From an uncultured Blautia sp. (GTDB lineage Bacteria > Bacillota > Clostridia > Lachnospirales > Lachnospiraceae), in assembly GCA_900765525.1 (NCBI GenBank), contig CAAFRY010000283.1:1-17373 (forward strand): a stretch of DNA of 17,373 nucleotides. The letters are read 5' to 3'. The translations under genes were made by a program, and so were the position numbers. The notes below the pieces were generated by a model that was given only the letters and a program-made list of their open reading frames with translations, had not been told where the DNA came from and did no database searches. Each line of letters begins with the position of its first letter. The stretch's first letter is position 1. Below, piece by piece: positions 6,990-13,713 of this stretch.

Positions 6990-7040
6990 AGAAGGCTGCC
7001 GCATGGACCGGAAAACCGGTATTCTATGCGGCAGCTTTCT
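6990..7040 (+). terminator. Large two-step hairpin between fakA and recG
   Basis: An outer stem of about 15 bp, including one G-U pair (6990-7004 with 7026-7040), encloses a second 5-bp stem ACCGG-AAAA-CCGGT at 7007-7020. Only TTTCT follows, so termination is likely partial and the hairpin may set the recG level. Its GCTGCCGCAT core resembles the terminator at 714-760. Confidence 0.6.
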
Positions 7041-7084
7041 GAGTATAGGATTGTCATAGCAGTTACAGGGGGACAGGAGCAAGC

Positions 7085-9142
7085 ATGAGAGAGCAGGACA
7101 GCATACGGACAATTAAAGGAATCGGGGAAAAAACAGAGAAGCTACTGGGAAAGCTGGGAATTTATACAGTGGGCGATTTTCTGAGATATTACCCCAGAGA
7201 TTACGATGAGTATCAGGAGCCCCTGGGGGTTTCCCAGGTAAAAGTAGGAGGCAGGGCAGCAGTTCTGGCCAGGCTTACAGGGAAGATAGGAGTGAAAAAT
7301 ACAGGGAGGCTTACGGTGATTACGGCCAGCGTCAGAGAGGGAGAGGCAATTCTGGAGCTGGTCTGGTATAATATGCCTTTTTTGAGAAATACATTGAAAT
7401 CCGGAGGCATTTACATATTCCGTGGCCTTGTGGTTGAGAAAAGAGGCAGGCTTGTGATGGAGCATCCTGAGATTTTTTCCAGGGACCAGTATGAAGAGCG
7501 GCTGCATGTTTTGTTTCCCATCTATGGACTTACCAAGGGTCTGACTAATAAATTTATGGCTAAAACAGCGGCTCAGCTTTTAGAGGAGAGGGAGATGGTG
7601 CAGGAATTTCTACCGGAAGAATATAGAAATCATTATAAACTTTCCGAATATAATTATGCAGTAAACCACATCCATTTTCCAAAGAACAGGGAAGATTTGC
7701 TGCTGGCCAGAAGGCGGCTGGTCTTTGATGAATTTCTGCTGTTTATTCTTTCTGTGCGGATGATGAAAGAGAAAAATGAAAATGCAGTAAACAGCTTTCA
7801 TATAAAACCTGTATGGGAGACAGAGAAAATGATAGAGTCTCTGCCCTATGCCCTTACCAATGCCCAGAAGCGGGTGTGGAATGAAATTGAGAGAAATATG
7901 ACGGGAAAAGGCCTTATGTCCCGTCTGGTCCAGGGAGATGTAGGAAGCGGAAAGACCATAATCGCCTTTCTGTCTATGATACTGGCGGCGGCCAACGGCT
8001 ATCAGGCGGCTCTCATGGCCCCTACAGAGGTGCTGGCCAAGCAGCACTACCAGGAGCTGTGCAGGCTTTTGGAAAGCCAGGACCTGCCTTATAAAGCCCT
8101 GCTTCTCACCGGCTCTAACACAGCTAAGGAAAAGAGAGAGAGATACCAGGCCATAGAGTCCGGAGAAGCAAGGCTGATTATTGGAACCCATGCTTTGATT
8201 CAGGAAAAGGTAGTATATGAGAATCTGGCTCTTGTGATTACAGACGAGCAGCACAGATTCGGAGTGAATCAGAGAGAAGATTTATCCAAAAAGGGCACCA
8301 GGCCCCAGGTGCTTGTGATGAGCGCTACTCCCATACCCAGGACCCTGGCTATTATCCTGTACGGGGATTTGGACATTTCTATTATGGATGAGCTTCCGGC
8401 CAGAAGGCTTCCCATTAAGAACTGTGTGGTAGACATATCCTACCGGCCCAAGGCATACAGATTTATTGAAAAGCAGGTGGAGCAGGGGCGGCAGGTGTAT
8501 GTTATTTGCCCTATGGTGGAGGAAAGTGAGGGACTGGAGGCGGAGAACGTGTTGGATTACAGCAGTAAGCTTTCCCAGTGCCTGCCTTCCCAGATAAAGG
8601 TGGCAAGTCTTCACGGCAGGATGAAGCCGGCTCAGAAAAACCAGATTATGGAGGAATTTGCCCAAAACAAAATACAGGTTCTGGTATCCACCACTGTAGT
8701 GGAGGTAGGAGTCAATGTACCCAATGCTACGGTGATGATGGTGGAAAATGCAGAGCGATTTGGACTGGCCCAGCTCCATCAGCTGCGGGGACGGGTAGGA
8801 AGAGGAGAACATCAGTCCTACTGTATTTTTGTCCAGGGAGGAGAGGATGAGGAGACAAGGAAACGATTGGAAATCCTGGTAAAATCTAATGACGGCTTTT
8901 TTATTGCAGGAGAAGATTTACGGCTGCGGGGGCCCGGGGATTTCTTTGGGGTACGCCAGAGCGGAGACATGGAATTTGCCCTGGGAGATATTTTTCAGGA
9001 CAGCCAGATTCTGAAGGAGGCCAGCGAAGCCGCAGGTTCCATCCTTCTTTTGGATAGGGATTTGACTATGGAGCAGAACCGGAAACTTCGGGACAGGCTG
9101 GAGGCATATGGAAGAAATCAGGGGGAAGGTCCCGGATTATAA
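7085..9142 (+). CDS. recG: ATP-dependent DNA helicase RecG
   Basis: The 685-residue product is full-length RecG, the SF2 translocase that remodels stalled replication forks and branched recombination intermediates. Motifs in order: the N-terminal wedge/OB domain (about 1-250); Walker A GDVGSGKT at 284-291 with K290; DEQH at 387-390 followed by RFG; SATPIPRTLA; LHGRMKP; TTVVEVGVNVPNATVM; QLRGRVGRG; and the C-terminal RecG signature LRLRGPGDFFGVRQSG. No key residue is missing. AGGAG at 7075-7079 is 5 bases before ATG 7085. It follows fakA by 116 bases with a hairpin between them, so it may be fed by read-through or by a promoter of its own that I could not identify. No clear terminator follows. 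Confidence 0.98.
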   Translation: MREQDSIRTIKGIGEKTEKLLGKLGIYTVGDFLRYYPRDYDEYQEPLGVSQVKVGGRAAVLARLTGKIGVKNTGRLTVITASVREGEAILELVWYNMPFLRNTLKSGGIYIFRGLVVEKRGRLVMEHPEIFSRDQYEERLHVLFPIYGLTKGLTNKFMAKTAAQLLEEREMVQEFLPEEYRNHYKLSEYNYAVNHIHFPKNREDLLLARRRLVFDEFLLFILSVRMMKEKNENAVNSFHIKPVWETEKMIESLPYALTNAQKRVWNEIERNMTGKGLMSRLVQGDVGSGKTIIAFLSMILAAANGYQAALMAPTEVLAKQHYQELCRLLESQDLPYKALLLTGSNTAKEKRERYQAIESGEARLIIGTHALIQEKVVYENLALVITDEQHRFGVNQREDLSKKGTRPQVLVMSATPIPRTLAIILYGDLDISIMDELPARRLPIKNCVVDISYRPKAYRFIEKQVEQGRQVYVICPMVEESEGLEAENVLDYSSKLSQCLPSQIKVASLHGRMKPAQKNQIMEEFAQNKIQVLVSTTVVEVGVNVPNATVMMVENAERFGLAQLHQLRGRVGRGEHQSYCIFVQGGEDEETRKRLEILVKSNDGFFIAGEDLRLRGPGDFFGVRQSGDMEFALGDIFQDSQILKEASEAAGSILLLDRDLTMEQNRKLRDRLEAYGRNQGEGPGL

Positions 9143-9240
9143 AGGCTTTTCAGCGCTTTGCCAGCCAGAGAAAATACAGCTATATTTCTTTCAATCTCAC
9201 TGGTGGGAAAAGGGGCAATTAGGATTTTTTTGGGAAAAAC

Positions 9241-9269
9241 TTGAAAAATTTTGAGAAAGGGTATATTAT
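9241..9269 (+). promoter_or_regulatory. Sigma-A promoter of the DUF6465 gene
   Basis: TTGAAA at 9241-9246 and TATTAT at 9264-9269 are 17 bases apart. The start would be near 9276, about 38 bases before ATG 9314. The 171-base gap after recG otherwise holds no clear terminator or gene. Confidence 0.65.
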
Positions 9270-9313
9270 AGACGGGACATTTAAAGTTGGAAGTTATAAA
9301 GGAGGAGAAAGAT

Positions 9314-9721
9314 ATGTCACCTAGAAAGGCAACAACGAAGGCAGCAGCAGCCGAAGTAAAAGAGGCTGTGAAGGCAACTCCGGTTACGACAGAAGACAAA
9401 AAGACAGAGACATCCGCAAAGAAAGCACCTGTAAAGAGAGCCGCTGCAAAGAAGGAAACAGCAGCAGCCAAAAAGACCACAGCTGCAAAGAAGACAGCTG
9501 CAAAGACCGAAGTGAAAGAGACCGTATTTGTTCAGTTTGCAGGAGCTGAGTATAGCTTAGATGATGTTAAGGCCAATGTAAAGAAGGCTTGGATGGCAGA
9601 GACTGGTAAGAAGGAAAGCGACATCAAGGATATTCAGATTTATGTGAAGCCGGAAGAACATGCTGCTTACTATGTGGTAAACGGCGAGTTCGTAGAAGGC
9701 GGAAGAAAAGTAGAGTTATAA
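9314..9721 (+). CDS. DUF6465 family protein with histone-H1-like tail
   Basis: The 135-residue product has two parts. Residues 1 to about 72 are almost entirely Lys, Ala, Thr and Glu with repeated AAKK/TAAKK units, resembling the tail of histone H1 and bacterial HU- or H1-like proteins. Residues 73-135 form a compact domain (FVQFAGAEYSLDDVKANVKKAW, ESDIKDIQIYVKPEEHAAYYVVNG) that matches what I know as DUF6465, found mainly in Lachnospiraceae. The tail suggests nucleic-acid or other polyanion binding, but this is inference. ATG 9314 is preferred over TTG 9287 because AAGGAGG at 9299-9305 lies 8 bases before it. It has its own promoter and terminator, so it is a single-gene unit, and the strong signals suggest good expression. 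Confidence 0.82.
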   Translation: MSPRKATTKAAAAEVKEAVKATPVTTEDKKTETSAKKAPVKRAAAKKETAAAKKTTAAKKTAAKTEVKETVFVQFAGAEYSLDDVKANVKKAWMAETGKKESDIKDIQIYVKPEEHAAYYVVNGEFVEGGRKVEL

Positions 9722-9758
9722 ATTTTAGTTTTTATAGTTCCATTTAAATGTTGTATGA

Positions 9759-9812
9759 AAAACAGGCATATCAAAGAATCTTTGTATGGAAGATTTCTGA
9801 TATGCCTGTTTT
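9759..9812. terminator. Two-way terminator between the DUF6465 and SASP genes
   Basis: A perfect 15-bp stem (9759-9773 with 9798-9812) ends in AAAA on the left and TTTT on the right, so it has a T-run on both strands. The 24-base loop holds a further weak pairing. It serves both convergent genes. Confidence 0.88.
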
Positions 9813-9860
9813 CTATTTTGTGACTACCGGATTTTTAATGAATGCCGGGTTTGTACTGGA

Positions 9861-10088
9861 TTAGTACTGCTGCATTCCTCCGTTGCCGGACATCTGGCGT
9901 TCCTGAGCCTCAATCATCTTTTTCACCATATAACCGCCTACAGAACCGTTCTGCTTAGAAGTTAAGTTTCCGTTGTAGCCGTCTGTAAGAGGTACACCCA
10001 GCTCGTTGGCCACTTCATATTTGAAATGGTTTAATGCGCCCTTTGCTTCCGGTACGGCTGCTTTGTTAGAAGAATTGCTGTTAGACAT
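9861..10088 (-). CDS. Alpha/beta-type small acid-soluble spore protein
   Basis: The 75-residue product has both alpha/beta SASP signatures. The first is KYEVANELGVPL at 23-34, containing the germination-protease site after E25. The second is the C-terminal NGSVGGYMVKKMIE. These proteins coat spore DNA, shift it to an A-like form and protect it from UV and chemicals; the GPR protease degrades them at germination. The Asn/Ser-rich N-terminus and the Gln/Gly tail are usual. AAAGGAGG lies 9 bases before the ATG on the minus strand, and a sigma-G-like promoter lies about 45-70 bases upstream. This is strong evidence that the organism forms endospores. Confidence 0.97.
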   Translation of the reverse strand: MSNSNSSNKAAVPEAKGALNHFKYEVANELGVPLTDGYNGNLTSKQNGSVGGYMVKKMIEAQERQMSGNGGMQQY

Positions 10089-10130
10089 TTTTAAGTTCCT
10101 CCTTTGAAATGTGTTTTTTTGTTACAGTGG

Positions 10131-10159
10131 TATTATGTGAAATATAAAAGTTTTTTACC
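10131..10159 (-). promoter_or_regulatory. Sigma-G-like promoter of the SASP gene
   Basis: Read on the minus strand, CATAATA (10131-10137) fits the sigma-G -10 pattern CATnnTA exactly. GGTAAA (10154-10159) lies 16 bases upstream as an imperfect -35. SASP genes are the standard forespore sigma-G targets, which supports the reading. Confidence 0.55.
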
Positions 10160-10178
10160 CTAGAAGTTCTTTCATGTT

Positions 10179-10207
10179 TTGACAAATTCTGAGAATTGTA
10201 TTACAAT
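10179..10207 (+). promoter_or_regulatory. Consensus-like sigma-A promoter, distal to mgsA
   Basis: TTGACA (10179-10184) is a perfect -35 and TACAAT (10202-10207) a near-perfect -10, separated by 17 bases. The start would be near 10214, leaving about 150 bases of leader before mgsA with no ORF or terminator that I can see. With the promoter at 10291-10319 it would form a tandem pair for mgsA. Confidence 0.5.
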
Positions 10208-10290
10208 AACACCTCGGACTGAAAAAGAATCCGGTTTGCATGACAAAAAAATAAGATTTTGTAAAAAATGTATAAAATAGTAATTGTGAA

Positions 10291-10319
10291 TTGCAAAAAC
10301 TTGGCGTTTTTGCTATAAT
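10291..10319 (+). promoter_or_regulatory. Proximal sigma-A promoter of mgsA
   Basis: TTGCAA (10291-10296) and TATAAT (10314-10319) are 17 bases apart, with TGC before the -10 as an extended -10 element. The start would be near 10326, about 38 bases before the mgsA start codon. No terminator is visible between mgsA, rsmD and coaD, so this promoter probably drives all three. Confidence 0.8.
10293..10313 (+). promoter_or_regulatory. Operator-like inverted repeat inside the mgsA promoter
   Basis: GCAAAAAC (10293-10300) and GTTTTTGC (10306-10313) form a perfect 8-bp inverted repeat around TTGGC. It fills the spacer between the -35 and -10 boxes, where a bound repressor would block polymerase. No regulator gene is nearby and the half-site is A-rich, so chance cannot be excluded. 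Confidence 0.4.
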
Positions 10320-10363
10320 GGTTCCTGACACAATGGAAAATGAAATGATTAAGGATGATGTAG

Positions 10364-10756
10364 ATGAACGTTGGTATTATTGCCCACAACAGCAAGAAGG
10401 CCCTGATAGAGGATTTCTGTATTGCATATAAGAATATTCTGGCAAAACACGAGATTTACGCAACAGGGACCACAGGAAGAAGAATTGAAGAAGCCACGAA
10501 CCTTCATGTCCATAAATTTCTCCCGGGAAGCATGGGAGGCGACAAGCAGTTTACGGAGATGATTGAGCGGGGAGATATTGATATGGTAATCTTTTTCTAC
10601 AATCCGGCTATGATTGACCCAAAGGAGCCGGATGTATATCAGATTTCCAGGTGCTGCGACCAGTACAATATCCCCATTGCTACCAATATAGCCACAGCAG
10701 AATCTTTGATACTGGGGCTGGAAAACGGGGATTTAGATTACCGTCTGAATAAATAG
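10364..10756 (+). CDS. mgsA: Methylglyoxal synthase family protein with altered active site
   Basis: The 130-residue product matches methylglyoxal synthase along its length: IIAHNSKK, YATGTTGRRIEEAT, GSMGGDKQ, PDVYQISRCCDQYNIPIATNIATAE. The usual enzyme turns dihydroxyacetone phosphate into methylglyoxal and phosphate. With an 11-residue offset to Escherichia coli numbering, H19 (H8), D71 (D60) and D101 (D90) are kept. D20 is Asn (N9), D91 is Asn (N80) and H98 is Lys (K87). The general base D71 is present, so activity is possible, but three conserved active-site positions differ and altered kinetics or a regulatory role is also possible. AAGGA at 10351-10355 lies 8 bases before the ATG. It is the first gene of a likely operon with rsmD (37-base gap) and coaD. 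Confidence 0.87.
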   Translation: MNVGIIAHNSKKALIEDFCIAYKNILAKHEIYATGTTGRRIEEATNLHVHKFLPGSMGGDKQFTEMIERGDIDMVIFFYNPAMIDPKEPDVYQISRCCDQYNIPIATNIATAESLILGLENGDLDYRLNK

Positions 10757-10793
10757 TCACAGGCGGAAACAGAAAAGACAAAAAGGAAATTTT

Positions 10794-11345
10794 ATGAGAG
10801 TGATTGCAGGAAGTGCCAAAAGTATGCCCCTGAAAACGATTCCCGGCCTTAGTACAAGGCCAACCACCGACAGGATTAAGGAAACTCTCTTTAATATTCT
10901 GCAGCCACGAATGTGCGGCTGCAGATTCCTGGATATTTTTGCAGGAAGCGGAGGGATTGGAATCGAAGCGTTAAGCAGAGGGGCAGATTTTTGTGCTTTT
11001 ATAGAAAAAAATAAAAAGGCTGCCATGGTGATTGAGGAAAATCTCCGCTTTACAAGACTGGGTGACAGAGCCCGGGTGTATAGCAGGGATGTTTTTTCCG
11101 TTCTCGGAGAACTGGAGGGAGAACAGCCCTTTGACTGTATTTTTATGGACCCTCCCTATGAACAGAAGCTGGAACAGAGAGTGTTAGAGGCTTTGTCCCA
11201 TTCCTCCTGTGCGGATTCTTCCACACTGATAATCGTGGAAGCTTCTCTCGGCACGGAATTTGATTATCTGGAGGAATACGGTTTTCTTCTGGAAAGAGAA
11301 AAACGATATAAGACAAATAAGCATATGTTTATCAGAAAGGCGTAG
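10794..11345 (+). CDS. rsmD: 16S rRNA (guanine966-N2)-methyltransferase RsmD
   Basis: The 183-residue product has the RsmD pattern: the [12 protein letters not shown] start, [15 protein letters not shown], the SAM-binding loop [19 protein letters not shown] from residue 45, the acidic residue after it (FIEKN), and the catalytic DPPY at 119-122. It methylates G966 of 16S rRNA in the small subunit. AAGGA at 10783-10787 is 6 bases before the ATG. The gene ends 5 bases before coaD, and the rsmD-coaD pair is conserved across Firmicutes (ylbH-ylbI in B. subtilis). Confidence 0.95.
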   Translation: MRVIAGSAKSMPLKTIPGLSTRPTTDRIKETLFNILQPRMCGCRFLDIFAGSGGIGIEALSRGADFCAFIEKNKKAAMVIEENLRFTRLGDRARVYSRDVFSVLGELEGEQPFDCIFMDPPYEQKLEQRVLEALSHSSCADSSTLIIVEASLGTEFDYLEEYGFLLEREKRYKTNKHMFIRKA

Positions 11346-11350
11346 AAAAT

Positions 11351-11854
11351 ATGACGAGAGCAATCTATCCCGGGAGCTTTGACCCGGCCACATACGGACA
11401 TTTGGATATTATCAAAAGGGCGGCCGCTCTTTTTGATGAGGTAGTGGTGGGAGTTTTGAATAATTCTGCAAAAAGTCCGTTGTTTTCTGTGGAGGAACGT
11501 GTTAATATATTAGAGAATATAACAAAGGATGTACCCAACGTAAAGGTGAAATCTTTCAGCGGCTTATCTGTAAATTTTGCAAAAAGCTGTGAGGCAAAAG
11601 TGATAATCAGAGGGCTGCGGGCTATAACAGACTTTGAATATGAGCTTCAGATGGCCCAGACCAACCGGATTCTGGCCACAGATGTAGATACTATGTTTTT
11701 GACTACCAGTCTTGAGTATGCCTATTTAAGTTCCACCACGGTGAAGGAGGCCGCCTCCTTCGGTGCGGATATTTCTAAATTCGTACCTCCCTATGTGGTA
11801 CGCAGGATGGAGGAGAAATACGGGCAGAAGCAGTCTGAGAAACAGGGTTGTTAG
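11351..11854 (+). CDS. coaD: Phosphopantetheine adenylyltransferase (PPAT)
   Basis: The 167-residue product catalyses the fourth step of coenzyme A synthesis: ATP plus 4'-phosphopantetheine to dephospho-CoA. The nucleotidyltransferase signature TxGH is at residues 14-17 within [38 protein letters not shown] and the C-terminal [14 protein letters not shown] complete the active site. Length is normal. The start is 5 bases after the rsmD stop codon, and its ribosome site (GAAAGG) overlaps the end of rsmD, so translation is probably coupled. Confidence 0.97.
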   Translation: MTRAIYPGSFDPATYGHLDIIKRAAALFDEVVVGVLNNSAKSPLFSVEERVNILENITKDVPNVKVKSFSGLSVNFAKSCEAKVIIRGLRAITDFEYELQMAQTNRILATDVDTMFLTTSLEYAYLSSTTVKEAASFGADISKFVPPYVVRRMEEKYGQKQSEKQGC

Positions 11855-11903
11855 AGAGGTTTACGCTGACAGCCGGAAAAAATACAGTAAGGAGAAGTAA
11901 GAG

Positions 11904-12575
11904 ATGAGCAGCAGAATTGAACAGATTATCGAAGAAATTGAAGAGTATGTGGAGAGCTGTAAATATCAGCCTTTGTCAACCACAAAGATTATTGTAAATA
12001 AAGAAGAAATTGAAGAGCTTTTAAGAGAGCTTAGACTGAAAACACCAGATGAGATTAAGAGATACCAGAAGATTATCAGTAATAAGGATGCGATTCTGGA
12101 GGATGCCCAGGCCAAGGCAGATAATATTATCGAAGAGACCAAGAAGCAGGTACAGGAGATGGTGAAAGAGTCTGAGGTTATGCAGCAGGCTTATGCTCAG
12201 GCTAATGAAACTATCAACACCGCTAATCAGCAGGCTCAGGCTATTATCGACGCTGCTACCAATGACGCTAATTCCCTGAGAATGAGCGCTGTGTCATACA
12301 CAGATGAGATGATGTCAAATATGGGGCAGATTGCCTCTGAGATGCTGGAGAATGCTGCAGGAAAGTACAATGAATTTGTACAGGCTCTCCAGGCCTCTCT
12401 GAATGTAATCAGCCAGAACAGAGCGGAGCTTGCTCCACAGCTTTCCGGTGCTGCAGCCGCCGCACCTCAGGACAATGCTGTGGCTCAGGCTGATACTTCT
12501 GCCCAGGATTTATATGATGAGGATGAGGACTACGACGACGATTTAGACGACGATTTCGATGATTTTGACGAATAA
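11904..12575 (+). CDS. Coiled-coil protein with Asp/Glu-rich tail, DivIVA-like region
   Basis: The 223-residue product begins with a short amphipathic helix (MSSRIEQIIEEIEEYVESCK), then a DivIVA-like segment (KIIVNKEEIEELLRELRLKTPDEIKRYQKII). A long predicted coiled coil (about 55-170) follows, rich in Ala, Gln and Glu. An Ala-rich linker and a C-terminus of about 22 residues that are nearly all Asp and Glu close the protein. Similar proteins next to coaD in Clostridia are often labelled ATPase or V-type ATPase subunit, but no nucleotide-binding motif is visible, so those names are unreliable. A role in cell division or envelope organisation is possible by analogy with DivIVA. TAAGGAG at 11888-11894 lies 9 bases before the ATG. 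Its last 33 bases overlap the minus-strand ylbJ. Confidence 0.75.
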   Translation: MSSRIEQIIEEIEEYVESCKYQPLSTTKIIVNKEEIEELLRELRLKTPDEIKRYQKIISNKDAILEDAQAKADNIIEETKKQVQEMVKESEVMQQAYAQANETINTANQQAQAIIDAATNDANSLRMSAVSYTDEMMSNMGQIASEMLENAAGKYNEFVQALQASLNVISQNRAELAPQLSGAAAAAPQDNAVAQADTSAQDLYDEDEDYDDDLDDDFDDFDE

Positions 12576-13505
12576 GCAGGCCAGCACCAGGGTCAGAAAA
12601 AAGGACAGGGTTTTTCCCTTTAGGTAGGGAGTAAGGCTTAAATCTGTATCTGACAGCATGGACTTTGTCTGAAACACGATACATAAGCCTCCGAAGGATG
12701 TGAAGGCCAGTACCAGAGGATAGAGTCCGGAAAAACCAAGATTGGCTTGTGCCAGGGCGGAAATTCCCGTGGACAGCTCCGTAAAGCCCAGTACCAGGCA
12801 GCACAGCCGGGGAAGGGGAGCCAGCAGGCGGCGGAGTATGCCCTGCAGAACGGAAAATAGAATAATGTATCCGCCCAGCTTTGTGATAGAAGTAAAGCTG
12901 TTCATAATGGAAGCGTCCAGCGCTTCTCCCGGAGGGAGAGCGCCAGGCGCTTTTTCTGCTGCATGGAGAGAAAAATCCCGGCTGCTCTGATTTTGAAGGA
13001 TGGTTTTCTTATAGGCCCGGCGGAAAGGCAGGGAGGAAAGAAAACCGGAGGCATAGAGAAGCCCAAAGGTAGGAAGAACCAGACGTGGATTCCCCAAAAG
13101 CTCTGAGCAGATATAGGCGGCCACAAAGGACGGACCGGGATAATTGCAGAAGCTTAGAAGATAAGAGGCTTCAGACTTAGAAATCTGGCCGTTCCGGTAT
13201 AAATCTCCGGTAGTTTTGGCACCCATAGGGTATCCGCATAGGATTCCCATCAGCAGGGCATAGCCTCCCATAGGAGAGAGGCTAAAACAGGTTTTCCAAA
13301 GTTTTTTTGTTTTTAGAAGCAGAGGGGGCAGAACGCCGGTTTGTATGAGAAAACCGGACAGAATCAAAAAGGGCAGCAGTGAAGGCAGCAGGGTGTAAAA
13401 CCACAGCATGAGTCCGGCCTTGGACAGCTCCAGGGCTTCTCCGGGAAAAGCCAGGAGAAAGGACAAGACGCCGGATACACAGAGAAGGAGAAGGAGCCGT
13501 TTCAT
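12543..13505 (-). CDS. ylbJ: Sporulation integral membrane protein YlbJ
   Basis: The 320-residue product is a polytopic membrane protein of the nucleoside-recognition (Gate) fold group. Visible landmarks are an N-terminal hydrophobic segment, LWFYTLLPSLLPFLILSG, MGGYALLMGILCGYPMGAK and the family motif SFCNYPGPSFVAAY, then further hydrophobic spans to a hydrophobic C-terminus. In B. subtilis ylbJ belongs to the mother-cell sigma-E regulon, is needed for robust spores and lies beside coaD, as here apart from the inserted coiled-coil gene and the opposite orientation. GAGG lies about 8 bases before the ATG on the minus strand. A sigma-E-like promoter lies at 13535-13562. The last 10 codons and stop are antisense to the end of the neighbouring gene. 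Confidence 0.9.
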   Translation of the reverse strand: MKRLLLLLCVSGVLSFLLAFPGEALELSKAGLMLWFYTLLPSLLPFLILSGFLIQTGVLPPLLLKTKKLWKTCFSLSPMGGYALLMGILCGYPMGAKTTGDLYRNGQISKSEASYLLSFCNYPGPSFVAAYICSELLGNPRLVLPTFGLLYASGFLSSLPFRRAYKKTILQNQSSRDFSLHAAEKAPGALPPGEALDASIMNSFTSITKLGGYIILFSVLQGILRRLLAPLPRLCCLVLGFTELSTGISALAQANLGFSGLYPLVLAFTSFGGLCIVFQTKSMLSDTDLSLTPYLKGKTLSFFLTLVLACLFVKIIEIVV

Positions 13506-13534
13506 TGGATGGCCTCTTTTTTGCTCTTTGATTC

Positions 13535-13562
13535 AATATATGTGGAAAAGCAGGATTCATGA
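13535..13562 (-). promoter_or_regulatory. Sigma-E-like promoter of ylbJ
   Basis: On the minus strand TCATGAA (13556-13562) and CATATATT (13535-13542) are 13 bases apart. This fits the sigma-E pattern of an ATA-type -35 near TCATATT and a -10 near CATACAAT. The B. subtilis orthologue is sigma-E controlled, which supports the reading. Confidence 0.45.
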
Positions 13563-13713
13563 CGGGAAACAAGGCTTGCCATTTTAGCTGTTCTGTGTAA
13601 GAATAGGAAAAGAGAGAAGGCGCAGCAAGTCTGGGCCGGACTTTGACAAGATAAAGGTTAGGAAAATGGGAAAACAGAAAAAGAGAAAACAGAAAAAGAC
13701 AGGAGGAGAGGAC

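Noticed and set aside
7610..8254. 214-codon minus-strand open frame inside recG
   Set aside because: It lies wholly under conserved RecG motifs on the other strand, and its composition (many His, Gln, Ser, Leu) is typical of antisense reading.
10899..10924. Perfect 8-bp inverted repeat CTGCAGCC/GGCTGCAG inside rsmD
   Set aside because: It lies in conserved coding sequence (LQPRMCGCR) with no link to a gene boundary, so chance or codon choice explains it.
13643..13680. TTTGACA upstream of pepD as a -35 box
   Set aside because: No acceptable -10 follows at 16-18 bases; the corresponding position falls on AATGGG.
13666..13713. Longer pepD start at ATG 13666 giving a Lys-rich N-terminal extension
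   Set aside because: There is no ribosome site at 13666, whereas ATG 13714 has AGGAGG 7 bases upstream and matches the family N-terminus.
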